The notes: generated by a model from the letters alone, not told the origin. Counted from the first letter of the stretch, positions 6,980-14,868 are shown. The stretch is DNA of 64,000 nt from Prochlorococcus sp. AG-418-M08 (GCA_003213955.1 QCMG01000001.1:124001-188000), one strand, 5' to 3'. Translations and numbers: made by a program.

Positions 6980-7019
6980 TGTGGAAAAACCTGTTGAAAA
7001 AGGGTGAAAAAGTGGATAA
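6980..7019 (+). promoter_or_regulatory. Cluster of DnaA-box-like 9-mers
   Basis: Four 9-mers in one orientation: TGTGGAAAA (6980-6988), TGTTGAAAA (6992-7000), GGGTGAAAA (7002-7010) and AGTGGATAA (7011-7019). The first is the exact complement of TTTTCCACA, a DnaA box form used in cyanobacteria; the last is one mismatch from the Escherichia coli box TTATCCACA. Spacing is 9-12 bases. Whether DnaA binds here is unknown; gene order suggests the site is far from the dnaN-linked origin. Confidence 0.3.
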
Positions 7020-7095
7020 CTCGTCGGGATCAAGGTCAAAACTAGGTTTTTTGGCATATTTTCTAAGTATTAATACTTCATCAATAAATGGTTAA

Positions 7096-7389
7096 ATATA
7101 GTTTAATAATCAATAAAACTTACTGAAATAACAATGGGATCATTACTTTTCTATAAAAAAGCTATTGATTTATGAAACACAATTTTATGTGTGAAAGAAA
7201 CTTATTATTTTATTTGGAACATGTTTCAAAATGAAAATTTTTAGAAATTAAAAATTTCATAAATATTTTTACTTTGTAATTAATTTTTTTAATTTTTGAA
7301 AAAAATTGATTAATTCGGTTTTCTCTCTGGTTTGTTTTTTCAATTAAAAAATTAATCTAATAAATTATGTTAAGTTAAACAAACTTAAA
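7096..7389. repeat. Non-coding stretch with inverted repeats
   Basis: TTTGGAACATGTTTCAAA (7213-7230) is an 18-base palindrome with one mismatch pair. It is followed by GAAAATTTTTA...TAAAAATTTC (about 7234-7258), a second dyad. ACACAATTTTATGTGT upstream (7179-7194) is a third. No gene was seen. The dyads lie upstream of the gene at 7390 and could be an operator or transcript ends. Confidence 0.4.
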
Positions 7390-7626
7390 ATGATAGAAGA
7401 AAAAAAAGATTCTAAAAAATGCGGTGGAAAGAATAAAATTATGATCGCTTATGGTTTTATCCAACTAGGTTCTAGTTTCGTATCTGCGCTAGCTCTTGCG
7501 GTAATCGCATTTAGCTTTTGCTCATTAAAGAAAGAATCTAAAGCATTTAATAGCTGTGTAACTGAAACTTTTGAAAATGGTAGTACTAAGGCTCAGGCAG
7601 TTAGATACTGTAATGGGGGGAATTGA
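7390..7626 (+). CDS. Small membrane protein of unknown function (78 aa)
   Basis: Lys-rich start with one Cys, then a hydrophobic helix at about residues 22-47 (FIQLGSSFVSALALAVIAFSF), then a polar domain with Cys56 and Cys74 that could form a disulphide (NSCVTETF ... RYCNGGN). The layout suggests an N-in membrane anchor with a small outer domain. It precedes the 80-residue gene by 14 bases. Confidence 0.6.
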   Translation: MIEEKKDSKKCGGKNKIMIAYGFIQLGSSFVSALALAVIAFSFCSLKKESKAFNSCVTETFENGSTKAQAVRYCNGGN

Positions 7627-7640
7627 TTTATTTAAATTAG

Positions 7641-7883
7641 ATGAACTCTACTCATGATTTTATACTCGACTCTTTAAAAGATGAGCCAATAGGTGAGACA
7701 GTTCATTTTGTTTGGTACATAACAGATATCGGTATTGCTGCTTTATTCAAGGGAAATGAAAATTTTGAGATTTATAATTTAAATGTTGAAAAAGAGGCAA
7801 AAAATATAAGCCTTGACGTAAGTAAGGAAGAAAAAGAATATTGTGAAATTGAGGATAAAAATCTCTTCCTCTTCTACTCTTAA
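7641..7883 (+). CDS. Small acidic soluble protein (80 aa)
   Basis: No signal or membrane segment. Acidic C-terminal half (KEEKEYCEIEDKNLF) and a central beta-rich part (FVWYITDIGIAALF). Close behind the gene at 7390-7626 in the same direction, so probably one transcript. Converges with the gene at 7899-8090. Family not recognised. Confidence 0.55.
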   Translation: MNSTHDFILDSLKDEPIGETVHFVWYITDIGIAALFKGNENFEIYNLNVEKEAKNISLDVSKEEKEYCEIEDKNLFLFYS

Positions 7884-7898
7884 TTCTTATAAAATAAA

Positions 7899-8090
7899 TC
7901 AATATGAAGGTTCTAAATTATGAACTGACTCCTTAACGCTACTTTCACTAATTATCTCAAAAGTAAGTTCGTCATGCATAGCATTTATGTAAGACGTATA
8001 AAGCTTGCCCCATACGAATTCGAAGTCATCTTTACTTAGATTTTTAAAAAGAATTTCTCCTTTAAAGTAAATGTGATAAGAATCAAACAT
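7899..8090 (-). CDS. Small soluble protein (63 aa)
   Basis: ATG at 8088-8090. Opens with FDSYHIYFKGEILFKNLSKDDFEFVW, a strand-helix pattern where a conserved-looking Trp follows an acidic helix. It resembles unnamed small picocyanobacterial proteins. No cysteines or membrane segment. Function unknown. Confidence 0.6.
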   Translation of the reverse strand: MFDSYHIYFKGEILFKNLSKDDFEFVWGKLYTSYINAMHDELTFEIISESSVKESVHNLEPSY

Positions 8091-8185
8091 CGTAGAAAAT
8101 TATTCTTGCCCTTTTTTAACGCAGCTATATATCCTTGGCGTATTGATAGCTACTAAAAGTTAATTAAAAACCTACTTAAGCTTCT

Positions 8186-8497
8186 TTAATCCACGCGAGT
8201 ATTCATTTTTTGCTTTTTAAATAATGACACAGTCTCATCAAGATCTAAACAAGGTTGTATATTAATATCCATTAGCCTTCTCCAAGGATGCCACTGTTTC
8301 CAGATTGTTTCTAAGGAGTCTGCACTCACAACGGAATGACCAATTCCATTTTGTACCATAAAAATCCATGAATGAACTTCATAATTTTCAGGTCTATTTT
8401 GAGGCCCTCCTGATTCATACCAATTAAGAAGCATCTCTCCACCTTCTTCTTGATCCTCACCGTCTGTGAATTCATAGGAGATTAAATACCTTTGCAT
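8186..8497 (-). CDS. DUF3303-like small protein (103 aa)
   Basis: Alpha/beta ferredoxin-like pattern: strand MQRYLISYEF, acidic loop with GGEMLLNWYESGGP, strand VHSWIFMVQNGIGHSVVSA, then a Trp-rich helix (ETIWKQWHPWRRLMD) and strand INIQPCLDL. This looks like the DUF3303 family of small proteins of unknown function; assignment by pattern only. It stands alone between two unrelated genes. Confidence 0.6.
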   Translation of the reverse strand: MQRYLISYEFTDGEDQEEGGEMLLNWYESGGPQNRPENYEVHSWIFMVQNGIGHSVVSADSLETIWKQWHPWRRLMDINIQPCLDLDETVSLFKKQKMNTRVD

Positions 8498-8760
8498 AAA
8501 ATTTTAAATTTTAATTATCCTAACTCGATAATAAGATATTACCTTTCAGTTTTTTGATTGCTAAAAAATCTAATAGCAATGAAAATTACAAATGATCCAA
8601 AGAATAGAAAAAATAAAAAGTAATATTCTAGGTAATATCTTGTTTATAAATAAAACAATTTTTGAGTATTTTCAAAAACATGACATTTTTGTCTAGTTTG
8701 AAGCATGTAAATTTGACTTAAATTTTTTCTTATAAAGATTTATAGTATTAGTACATATAA

Positions 8761-9153
8761 GTGGTTTTAAAAAAGTTTATGGGTAGTAAGAAAAATAAAT
8801 CTTTTTCAGCTGGGAACCTTGAATACGAGGAAATTCTTGAGGAAGAAATAATAAATTCATACGAAAAAAAGTTTGAAGTAGATTCTGATATTAATAAAAA
8901 AGATAATAGATATTACAGGCTAAAAAGGACTCCTCTTGAAATAATAAATAGACTACTTTTCTTTTCTTTTGTAGGGAGTTTTATTTTTTCATTCTTTTTA
9001 GCTTATAAAGAAAATAAAATTTGGTTCCTCCTCTATATAGTTAGTGCCTTTTCATGTATTCTCTACACCCCAAACAGAAAAGCTATTAAGGAATTAATAG
9101 CAGCCTGGCCTAATATAGAAGATCTGATTAAAGGAAGAAGCTTGTGGAGATAG
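8761..9153 (+). CDS. Membrane protein of unknown function (130 aa)
   Basis: Opens with GTG at 8761; an in-frame ATG follows at 8779 and may be the real start. The N-terminal 60 residues are highly charged. Two helices, about 67-82 (LLFFSFVGSFIFSFFLAY) and 88-104 (WFLLYIVSAFSCILY), follow, with a conserved-looking cytoplasmic end (AAWPNIEDLIKGRSLWR). It heads a run of three small plus-strand membrane ORFs. Confidence 0.6.
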   Translation: MVLKKFMGSKKNKSFSAGNLEYEEILEEEIINSYEKKFEVDSDINKKDNRYYRLKRTPLEIINRLLFFSFVGSFIFSFFLAYKENKIWFLLYIVSAFSCILYTPNRKAIKELIAAWPNIEDLIKGRSLWR

Positions 9154-9165
9154 GATAAGTAAATA

Positions 9166-9258
9166 ATGAATCTCATTAATTCTTTTAAAAAGTGGTTATT
9201 AAATATTCTTGTTCCTTATATTGAGGGATCTAAAAAGAAAAAGGAGAATAAAAAATAA
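9166..9258 (+). CDS. Micro-ORF (30 aa), basic amphipathic peptide
   Basis: ATG at 9166-9168, TAA at 9256-9258. A short hydrophobic helix (WLLNILVPYI) is followed by a Lys-rich tail (SKKKKENKK). Its stop overlaps the next start as TAATG, which supports translation of both. It lies 12 bases behind the 130-residue gene. Function unknown. Confidence 0.4.
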   Translation: MNLINSFKKWLLNILVPYIEGSKKKKENKK

Positions 9259-9508
9259 TGAATATTATAGGTATTGGGATAATTATCGAACTCTTTTTGT
9301 TAATTGGTGTTGTATTTTGGATAAAAAAATTGAAAAGTAATCAAACTAGACTACCATCTTTGTCAAAAAAGATAATCAAAAATCTAAAGTTTTAAAAGAT
9401 TCTAAAATAATAAATTTTTCAGGAAGATTTAATATTTCAGGAAAATTAGTTTTCTTTTTTCTCTCACTTTGTATTGGAAATCAGTTAGAACAATGTAATA
9501 GTTTTTAA
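9258..9508 (+). pseudogene. Probable frameshifted small membrane protein
   Basis: From the ATG at 9258 the frame gives MNIIGIGIIIELFLLIGVVF and a basic part, but ends early at 9393-9395 (45 aa). From 9350 to the stop at 9506-9508 another frame (-1 relative to the first) stays open and continues with normal codon use, a polar part (FVKKDNQKSKVLKDSK) and a second hydrophobic stretch (KLVFFFLSLCIGN). The two halves join around 9350-9392 into one protein of about 83 residues. Either a one-base change has broken the gene, or the ends are two separate ORFs. Confidence 0.4.
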
Positions 9509-9509
9509 T

Positions 9510-9866
9510 GTGATGACTTTTACATCTCAAGGCCTTGCTCCAATAACAAATCCATTAAATAGTGTTTTAGTAGAAAAGAAACTAATCAATGTTGATCAGA
9601 AATTTATACAACTTGTTTCTTTAGCAGAAGGTTTACCTAGAACTGAAGTTATTGAAAGTGGTAAAAATTATTGGAGAGGTGTTTGCAGAAGTGCAATTTT
9701 TAGATTTCCAGATGATCTAGAGATATTAAAACTAGATGTAAGAAGTTATGTAGATAGATCCAAAGGGATAATTCAAATAAGATCAGCGGCAAGATTAGGT
9801 CAATCAGATTTAGGTGTTAATTTAAGAAGAGTGGAGTATTTATTTAGTCAATTAGAACAAGTTTAA
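9510..9866 (+). CDS. DUF1499 family protein
   Basis: 118 residues. The family pattern is clear: the helix with EGLPRTEVI, the central strand RGVCRSAIFRFPDD, then strands ending IQIRSAARLGQSDLGVNLRRVEYL, where RSAxRxGxSDxGVNxxRVE is the hallmark. DUF1499 proteins are of unknown function and often secreted; this one lacks a signal peptide. GTG at 9510 is followed by ATG at 9513, which is the likelier start. Confidence 0.8.
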   Translation: MMTFTSQGLAPITNPLNSVLVEKKLINVDQKFIQLVSLAEGLPRTEVIESGKNYWRGVCRSAIFRFPDDLEILKLDVRSYVDRSKGIIQIRSAARLGQSDLGVNLRRVEYLFSQLEQV

Positions 9867-9949
9867 TTAGGTAATTACTCTAATTTTTATTAGTTAAGGT
9901 TCTTTTTATATAGTAGGTGTGCTTTAATTCATAAGAATATAGAAATGCA

Positions 9950-10081
9950 ATGCTAAAAATAATCTTGGTTGGAATTATTGTCGCACTCGTATATTCACAG
10001 CCTGACCTTCGTCTTACAGTCGCTGATTGGTTAAAAGCAGCCTCTGATTTTCTAGTTGAATCGGTACAAGTAAAACCTTGA
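9950..10081 (+). CDS. Conserved small protein with N-terminal helix (43 aa)
   Basis: ATG at 9950-9952, TGA at 10079-10081. A hydrophobic N-terminus (LKIILVGIIVALVYS) is followed by a polar helix with DLRLTVADWLKAASDFL. Codon use is more C/G-rich than the neighbours. The peptide resembles a conserved unnamed cyanobacterial microprotein. An ORF on the opposite strand covers it but has no sensible composition. Confidence 0.6.
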   Translation: MLKIILVGIIVALVYSQPDLRLTVADWLKAASDFLVESVQVKP

Positions 10082-10097
10082 ATTAATTTTAAATGAA

Positions 10098-10138
10098 GCA
10101 TTAAATAAGACCTGAGACGGTAATCATTTGTTTAATGC
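10098..10138. repeat. Inverted repeat after the 43-aa gene
   Basis: GCATTAAA (10098-10105) and TTTAATGC (10131-10138) are perfect complements around a 25-base loop. There is no T-run directly after it, so it is not a typical terminator. The remaining bases up to 10264 show nothing else. Confidence 0.35.
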
Positions 10139-10264
10139 ACACAGCTACGAAAATGAATATTATTACTCTGCTTAATATGTATTTCACTTAAACAAATAAA
10201 TAGTTTTAGGAACATAATAGAAAATTTTTTTGAAATTTTTGAATAGTTAACGATAATAAGGGAT

Positions 10265-11320
10265 ATGAAGCTTAGATTATTTGAATTCTATTTTATTAAA
10301 GATTATTTAAGGCCTTGGTTTGGTCTTATTTATTCTTTATTCTTTCTGTTTTTTTTAGGTGCAATTGGCTATCGAATAACAGAGGGATGGGAATGGAGTG
10401 ATTGCTTATGGATGGTTATGATCACAATAACCACTATTGGTTTTGGAGAAGTTCAACCTTTAAGTCCTGAAGGCAGGGTCGTAACTGTTTTAGTAATCGT
10501 TGGCGGATTGATCTTTATTCAATTTACTTTTCAAAAAGCTGTTAGATTATTCGAATCCGGCTATTTTCAAAGAGTAAACGAATTACGTTTTAAAAGACTT
10601 CTTAGAAAAATGGAAAATCATGTAATTTTGTGCGGATATGGGAGGGTAGGTCAGGAAATATCTAATCAAATAAAAACCCAAAATATTCCTATTATCGTTG
10701 TTGAGAGTGATGAAGATAGAAAAAAGATTGCTGAAGAAAACGGTTTAGAAGTGCTTTGTGCTGATGCGACTCTTGATGAGACTTTAAAACTGGCAGGATT
10801 AGAAAAATGCAAAAGTTTGGTTGTTACCTTACCTAATGATGCTGCTAATTTGTATGTAGTTTTAAGTGCTAAGGGGATAAGAAGTTCTATAAGAGTAATA
10901 GCAAGAGCGGGAACTGAGGAAGCCGCAAGTAAGTTGAGATTAGCCGGGGCAAGTATAGTTGTAAGCCCTTATATAGCTGCAGGTAGAGCAATGGCCTCAA
11001 TGGCTTTAAGACCAATAGCCATTGATTTTCTAGATCTTTTAGCAGGAAGTGAATGTGAAATTGAAGAATTTGAATTAAGTAATGATATTAGTCTTTTTGA
11101 AACAGCAGAGAAAAGATCACTCTCTGAACTAGGAATAGGAAAAAAAAGCGGGGCAAAAATATTAGCTATTAAAGAAAATGAAAAGTTGTTTACCAATCCT
11201 GGAGGTAATTTCATACTTCAACCAGGTCAGGTTTTAATAGCATTTGGTAGTAAAGAACAACTAAATATTTTGAACGGATTATTAGGAAATCTTGTTGTGG
11301 CAGTAGAGCTATTAAAATAG
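10265..11320 (+). CDS. Two-TM potassium channel with RCK (TrkA-N/TrkA-C) domains
   Basis: 351 residues. TM1 is at about 19-37, the pore loop carries TTIGFGE (56-62) where TIGFGE matches the K+ filter TxGFGD/E, and TM2 is at 71-90. GYGRVG at 124-129 begins the Rossmann-type RCK/TrkA-N domain (about 118-235), followed by TrkA-C (about 265-345). This is the MthK-like layout: a ligand-gated K+ channel in the plasma membrane. The ligand (Ca2+, NAD(H) or nucleotide) cannot be told. No operon partner. Confidence 0.9.
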   Translation: MKLRLFEFYFIKDYLRPWFGLIYSLFFLFFLGAIGYRITEGWEWSDCLWMVMITITTIGFGEVQPLSPEGRVVTVLVIVGGLIFIQFTFQKAVRLFESGYFQRVNELRFKRLLRKMENHVILCGYGRVGQEISNQIKTQNIPIIVVESDEDRKKIAEENGLEVLCADATLDETLKLAGLEKCKSLVVTLPNDAANLYVVLSAKGIRSSIRVIARAGTEEAASKLRLAGASIVVSPYIAAGRAMASMALRPIAIDFLDLLAGSECEIEEFELSNDISLFETAEKRSLSELGIGKKSGAKILAIKENEKLFTNPGGNFILQPGQVLIAFGSKEQLNILNGLLGNLVVAVELLK

Positions 11321-11434
11321 ATAGATCGAGATTCATTATTAATTGCTAAATTGATTTTGAGTGGAATAAATCACAAGAGCTGCCGTTGAAAAAATAGGTA
11401 GTTAAATTTTTAAATAGATGTCAAATTATCATGA

Positions 11435-11475
11435 CTTTCATATACCTTTAAGTCGTCTTAAAGTCTTTTACAGCA
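11435..11475 (+). promoter_or_regulatory. PHO box upstream of pstC
   Basis: Direct 8-mers at an exact 11-base period: CTTTCATA (11435), CTTTAAGT (11446), CTTAAAGT (11457) and the weaker TTACAGCA (11468). The first pair reads like the E. coli Pho box half-sites, and the period equals one DNA turn, as PhoB-type regulators need. It ends 35 bases before the pstC ATG, where a -10 such as TTTATA (11491 region) would be placed for activation. Confidence 0.75.
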
Positions 11476-11510
11476 TTTAGTAGTAGATTTATAGAGATAT
11501 TCTTTTTTTA

Positions 11511-12458
11511 ATGGAAGAGAAATTAACTCTTTTCAAGAATCGTAAAAGATTCGGTATCGAAAAAAATATAGATATTATCTTCAAGAATACTGCTCTAGTC
11601 TTGTCTAGTTTCGTAGCAATAATACTTTTAGGAATTATTTTAGTAGTCTTTTTCCAGTCATTCGAATCCTTTTCAAGGTACGGATTAAAGTTTCTCGTAA
11701 CCTCTGAATGGAATCCAGTAAAAGATGAATACGGAGCTTTTACTGCAATTTATGGCACATTGGTAACTTCATTCCTTTCGTTATTAATAACTATCCCTTT
11801 GGGCGTTGGAACTGCAATATTTATCACCGAGGACTTTGTACCGAAAGTTTTTAGAGAAATAATCGGTTCTTTTGTTGAATTATTAGCAGCAATTCCATCA
11901 GTTGTATTGGGCCTTTGGGCAATATTTGTAATGGAACCTTTTTTTAGAACCTTCTTTGCCTTTTTACATAATTTCTTTGGTTGGATCCCTTTTTTCAGTT
12001 CAGAACCAGCAGGTAGGAATTCCTTGTTAGCAATATTAATTTTAGTAGTAATGCTTTTGCCAATAGTGACCTCCATTGCAAGGGATTCACTTAATCAGGT
12101 TCCTAAAAAGTTAAGAAATGCAGCCTATGGAATTGGAGCAAGCAGGTGGAAAACAATATTTTCAGTAATTTTGCCAGCAGCGTTATCAGGAATTATGGCA
12201 GGTGTCCTATTGGCTTTAGGCAGGGCGATGGGTGAAACAATGGCTGTCACAATGATCATTGGAAATTCCAATGCATTTAGTTGGTCTCTATTATCCCCTG
12301 GATATACCATTTCTTCCATGCTTGCGAACCAGTTTGGTGAGGCTGATGGAAGTCAAGTTTCATCACTCTTTTATGCGGCTTTTGTGCTGATGATCCTATC
12401 TTTAATGGTAAATATCTTTGCGCAATGGCTTGTTAAGAAATTTAGTCTCAAATATTAG
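11511..12458 (+). CDS. pstC: Phosphate ABC transporter permease PstC
   Basis: 315 residues with six hydrophobic segments; the permease signature region is at about 200-240 (RNAAYGIGASRWKTIFSVILP), including the EAA-type loop that contacts PstB. N-terminal extension before TM1 is about 30 residues. It forms the inner-membrane channel with PstA for high-affinity orthophosphate uptake. First gene of pstC-pstA-pstB with a six-base gap to pstA. Expected to be induced in phosphate starvation through the PHO box at 11435-11475. Confidence 0.95.
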   Translation: MEEKLTLFKNRKRFGIEKNIDIIFKNTALVLSSFVAIILLGIILVVFFQSFESFSRYGLKFLVTSEWNPVKDEYGAFTAIYGTLVTSFLSLLITIPLGVGTAIFITEDFVPKVFREIIGSFVELLAAIPSVVLGLWAIFVMEPFFRTFFAFLHNFFGWIPFFSSEPAGRNSLLAILILVVMLLPIVTSIARDSLNQVPKKLRNAAYGIGASRWKTIFSVILPAALSGIMAGVLLALGRAMGETMAVTMIIGNSNAFSWSLLSPGYTISSMLANQFGEADGSQVSSLFYAAFVLMILSLMVNIFAQWLVKKFSLKY

Positions 12459-12464
12459 ATAATT

Positions 12465-13358
12465 ATGAATTCACTTTTTTACCAGAAAAGATTATCAAGA
12501 AATATAGGAGATAAACTCTTTACTTCTTTATCAGTAATTTGTGCGTTGGTAGCAATACTTCCTTTGATATTTCTTGTAACTTATATTCTTATCAAAGGTG
12601 GATCTCAAATCACACCAGAACTATTTACTTTAGAGCCAAATCCTCCTGGAGATGATTTAGATGCTGGAGGTATTAACCCTGCATTAATAGGTACATTAAT
12701 AATAACTACCATTGCTTCAATTATTGCCATACCAGTAGGTGTCGGAGGCGGAATATATCTAGCGGAATATTCTAAAGGCGGTGGGTTTTCCAGATTTATT
12801 AGATTCGGAGTTAATGTTCTGGCGGGAGTCCCTTCAATTATTGCCGGTGTGTTTATTTATGCCTTAATCGTTTCTACAAAGATCTTATTTGGAAGTATGT
12901 ATAGCGGTTTGGCAGGAGGTATGGCGCTTTCAATATTAATGTTGCCTACTGTTATAAAAACAACTGATGAAGGTCTAAAGCTGGTGCCTAATGAGTTGAG
13001 ATATGCTTCTCTCGGTATTGGAGCAAGTATGTATACAACTATATTGAAAGTCACATTGCCCTCTGCCTTCAGGTCTATCGCTACAGGGGTTGTACTTGGA
13101 ATCGCTAGGGCCGCCGGCGAAACGGCACCTTTGATATTCACTGCTTTATTCTCTTACTACTACATTACTGGTATTGGAGATTTGTTTTATGAGATGGGTT
13201 CTTTGGCTGTATTGATATACAATTTTGCTCTTGAACCATATGATGCCCAGAATAAACTAGCCTGGGCAGCTTCCTTTATTCTTGTTTTGTCGATACTATC
13301 AGTAAATATATTTTCAAGGATATTAGCCGCTTTTACTGAAAAAACTAAGAGAGTATAA
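12465..13358 (+). CDS. pstA: Phosphate ABC transporter permease PstA
   Basis: 297 residues, six predicted membrane segments. The cytoplasmic loop RYASLGIGASMYTTILKVTLP (about 178-198) is the EAA-type motif for coupling to PstB, matching the PstC loop. GVGGGIYLAEY (85-95) and ARAAGETAP (about 213-221) are PstA-typical. It is the channel partner of PstC. Its stop is directly followed by the pstB ATG. Confidence 0.95.
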   Translation: MNSLFYQKRLSRNIGDKLFTSLSVICALVAILPLIFLVTYILIKGGSQITPELFTLEPNPPGDDLDAGGINPALIGTLIITTIASIIAIPVGVGGGIYLAEYSKGGGFSRFIRFGVNVLAGVPSIIAGVFIYALIVSTKILFGSMYSGLAGGMALSILMLPTVIKTTDEGLKLVPNELRYASLGIGASMYTTILKVTLPSAFRSIATGVVLGIARAAGETAPLIFTALFSYYYITGIGDLFYEMGSLAVLIYNFALEPYDAQNKLAWAASFILVLSILSVNIFSRILAAFTEKTKRV

Positions 13359-14168
13359 ATGATTAAAACTAATAAAAAAACACCAAAGAATATCATTTTA
13401 TCTCTTGAGAATGTCTCTATTAGCTATGGAACTTTTGAAGCTGTAAGAAATGTTTTTTGTAACTTTAAAAAAGGAAATATAACCTCCCTAATTGGCCCAT
13501 CTGGTTGTGGTAAATCAACTGTTCTTAGATCTCTAAATAGGATGAATGATCTAATTCCTAATTGCTCACTAAAAGGGACTGTTCTTTTTGATGGAACTGA
13601 TATTTACGACAAAAGAGTAGATCCAGTTGAAGTAAGAAGAAGAATTGGTATGGTTTTTCAACAACCTAATCCTTTCCCAAAATCCATCTACGAAAATATA
13701 GCATTTGGGGCCAGAATTAATGGCTTTACTGGAGATATGGATGAATTAGTCGAAAGTTCACTTAGTAAAGCTGCTTTATGGGACGAATGTAAGGATAAAT
13801 TAAATGAAAGTGGTTACTCTTTATCTGGTGGACAACAGCAAAGATTATGTATTGCGCGAACTATTGCAATTGAACCTGAAATAATACTTATGGACGAACC
13901 TTGTTCAGCATTAGATCCTATTTCAACTTTAAAGATAGAGGAAACAATGCATGAACTTAAGAAGAATTACACGATAATAATCGTTACCCACAATATGCAG
14001 CAGGCTCTGAGAGTAAGTGATATGACTGCATTCTTTAATGCAATTGAATACGAAGATGGAGACGGAGGTAAAGTTGGGTACCTTGCAGAATTCAATTCAA
14101 CAAAGAAAATTTTTAGTTCTCCTAAAGAAAAAACTACTCAAGAATACATCTCAGGAAAATTTGGATAA
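13359..14168 (+). CDS. pstB: Phosphate ABC transporter ATP-binding protein PstB
   Basis: 269 residues. Walker [10 protein letters not shown] at 46-54, signature LSGGQQQRL at about 154-162, Walker [13 protein letters not shown] and the switch His in [17 protein letters not shown] after Walker A is characteristic of PstB. It hydrolyses ATP to drive PstCA. Last gene of the operon. The substrate-binding protein PstS is not in this window, so it must be elsewhere in the genome. Confidence 0.96.
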   Translation: MIKTNKKTPKNIILSLENVSISYGTFEAVRNVFCNFKKGNITSLIGPSGCGKSTVLRSLNRMNDLIPNCSLKGTVLFDGTDIYDKRVDPVEVRRRIGMVFQQPNPFPKSIYENIAFGARINGFTGDMDELVESSLSKAALWDECKDKLNESGYSLSGGQQQRLCIARTIAIEPEIILMDEPCSALDPISTLKIEETMHELKKNYTIIIVTHNMQQALRVSDMTAFFNAIEYEDGDGGKVGYLAEFNSTKKIFSSPKEKTTQEYISGKFG

Positions 14169-14273
14169 CTATTAGTTTTACATATTTACACCAGATTTTG
14201 ATCTTTAATCAGACCTAGGGGTAGACAAACAGTATAAATACCTATATAGTATTTTCGAATTAGAAAACTTAAT

Positions 14274-14363
14274 TTGAAAAATTTTCCTTACCTTCCTTTC
14301 TTCATCTTTGCGGGAGCCATTTTGACAACTGCAACCGTTGGTCTCCCAGTTTTTACTTCATAA
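14274..14363 (+). CDS. Ambiguous micro-ORF (29 aa, TTG start) or antisense equivalent
   Basis: TTG at 14274-14276 opens 29 codons ending TAA at 14361-14363; the product is one hydrophobic helix (LPFFIFAGAILTTATVGLP), and many codons end in C (TAC, TTC, ATC, GCC, ACC, CTC), unlike the surroundings. The opposite strand is also open over the same bases and would give a basic peptide ending TVAVVKMAPAKMKKGR, but without ATG before its middle. Neither has a good ribosome site. The base composition suggests coding; the strand is uncertain. Confidence 0.3.
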   Translation: MKNFPYLPFFIFAGAILTTATVGLPVFTS

Positions 14364-14401
14364 TTCAGAACATTTACTTTTTAGTTAAAGGATCAATTTC
14401 T

Positions 14402-14557
14402 ATGATTTTTTTTAAAAAGAAAGATTTAATTGGATGTCCACATAAAACATCAAATAAAAGAAATTTATTTGACTTTATAGAAAAAAGCGTGAAGATAAGC
14501 TTGTGTGTGAGTAAAAAAATTTGTTTTAAACCATCATTCCAATTGATGTATTTCTAA
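14402..14557 (+). CDS. Small basic ORF of unknown function (51 aa)
   Basis: ATG at 14402-14404, TAA at 14555-14557. Lys-rich with three Cys (positions 12, 35, 41) and FKKKDLIGCPHKTSNKR near the start. No recognised motif; it could be chance. It is followed 10 bases later by the 49-residue ORF. Confidence 0.3.
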   Translation: MIFFKKKDLIGCPHKTSNKRNLFDFIEKSVKISLCVSKKICFKPSFQLMYF

Positions 14558-14567
14558 CTTATTAACT

Positions 14568-14717
14568 ATGAATAAAACTCAAGAACAATTAGAAAAACTA
14601 AGAGAAGTGGCTGAGGCCTCTTTGTCTAAAACAGATGAACTTCAAAAAGTACTTGCTCAAATTGAAGCACTTATGTCTAGAGAAGAATTAAAAAAAGTTT
14701 CCCAAAAAAATAAATAG
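14568..14717 (+). CDS. Small helical protein of unknown function (49 aa)
   Basis: ATG at 14568-14570, TAG at 14715-14717. One long charged helix with heptad spacing of hydrophobics (LEKLREVAEASLSKTDELQKV), a likely coiled coil. No cysteine or membrane segment. Good codon regularity supports translation; function unknown. Confidence 0.5.
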   Translation: MNKTQEQLEKLREVAEASLSKTDELQKVLAQIEALMSREELKKVSQKNK

Positions 14718-14794
14718 TTAGCAATCAGAGATATTTTAACAATTGTACTTTTTATTACATCTGTACAATGTTGACTTGGTTATTAATTAAATAA

Positions 14795-14868
14795 GCAGAA
14801 CCCGTTCCAAAGTTTTCTGTTAGGTCTCGAGGTCTTACCTTCTTTAAGTAAAAGACCTCTTTAAAATT
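14795..14868 (+). ncRNA. Candidate small RNA ending in a strong terminator
   Basis: After the 49-aa gene there is a promoter-like TTGACT (14771-14776) and AT-rich bases, then a gene-free stretch unusually rich in G/C for the area. It closes with GAGGTCTT (14829-14836) paired to AAGACCTC (14852-14859) and a T-rich tail. The short transcript would be about 60-75 bases. It could instead be just the 3' UTR of the gene at 14568. The start site is not defined. Confidence 0.35.
14829..14868 (+). terminator. Rho-independent terminator
   Basis: Perfect eight-pair stem GAGGTCTT/AAGACCTC (14829-14836 with 14852-14859), extendable by AC/GT with two unpaired A, loop of about 9 bases, then TTTAAAATTTTTT. 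The T-run is on the plus strand only, so it serves plus-strand transcription. Confidence 0.8.

Noticed and set aside
6910-7095. Plus-strand ORF of 61 codons across the DnaA-box-like cluster
   Set aside because: It runs through the repeat cluster, its composition is not protein-like, and no ribosome site or neighbour supports it.
8525-8640. Minus-strand open frame giving a hydrophobic peptide (YYLEYYFLFFLFFGSF... ending KTER)
   Set aside because: It looks like a small membrane protein, but between the upstream in-frame stop and the hydrophobic part there is no ATG, GTG or TTG. It could be a remnant; not called.
10969-11214. Minus-strand ORF inside the potassium channel gene
   Set aside because: Antisense shadow of a well-supported gene; Ser/Leu/Phe-rich composition typical of the complement of coding DNA. 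The same reasoning was applied to antisense ORFs inside pst, recG, sir, glpX, hemA and glgC.
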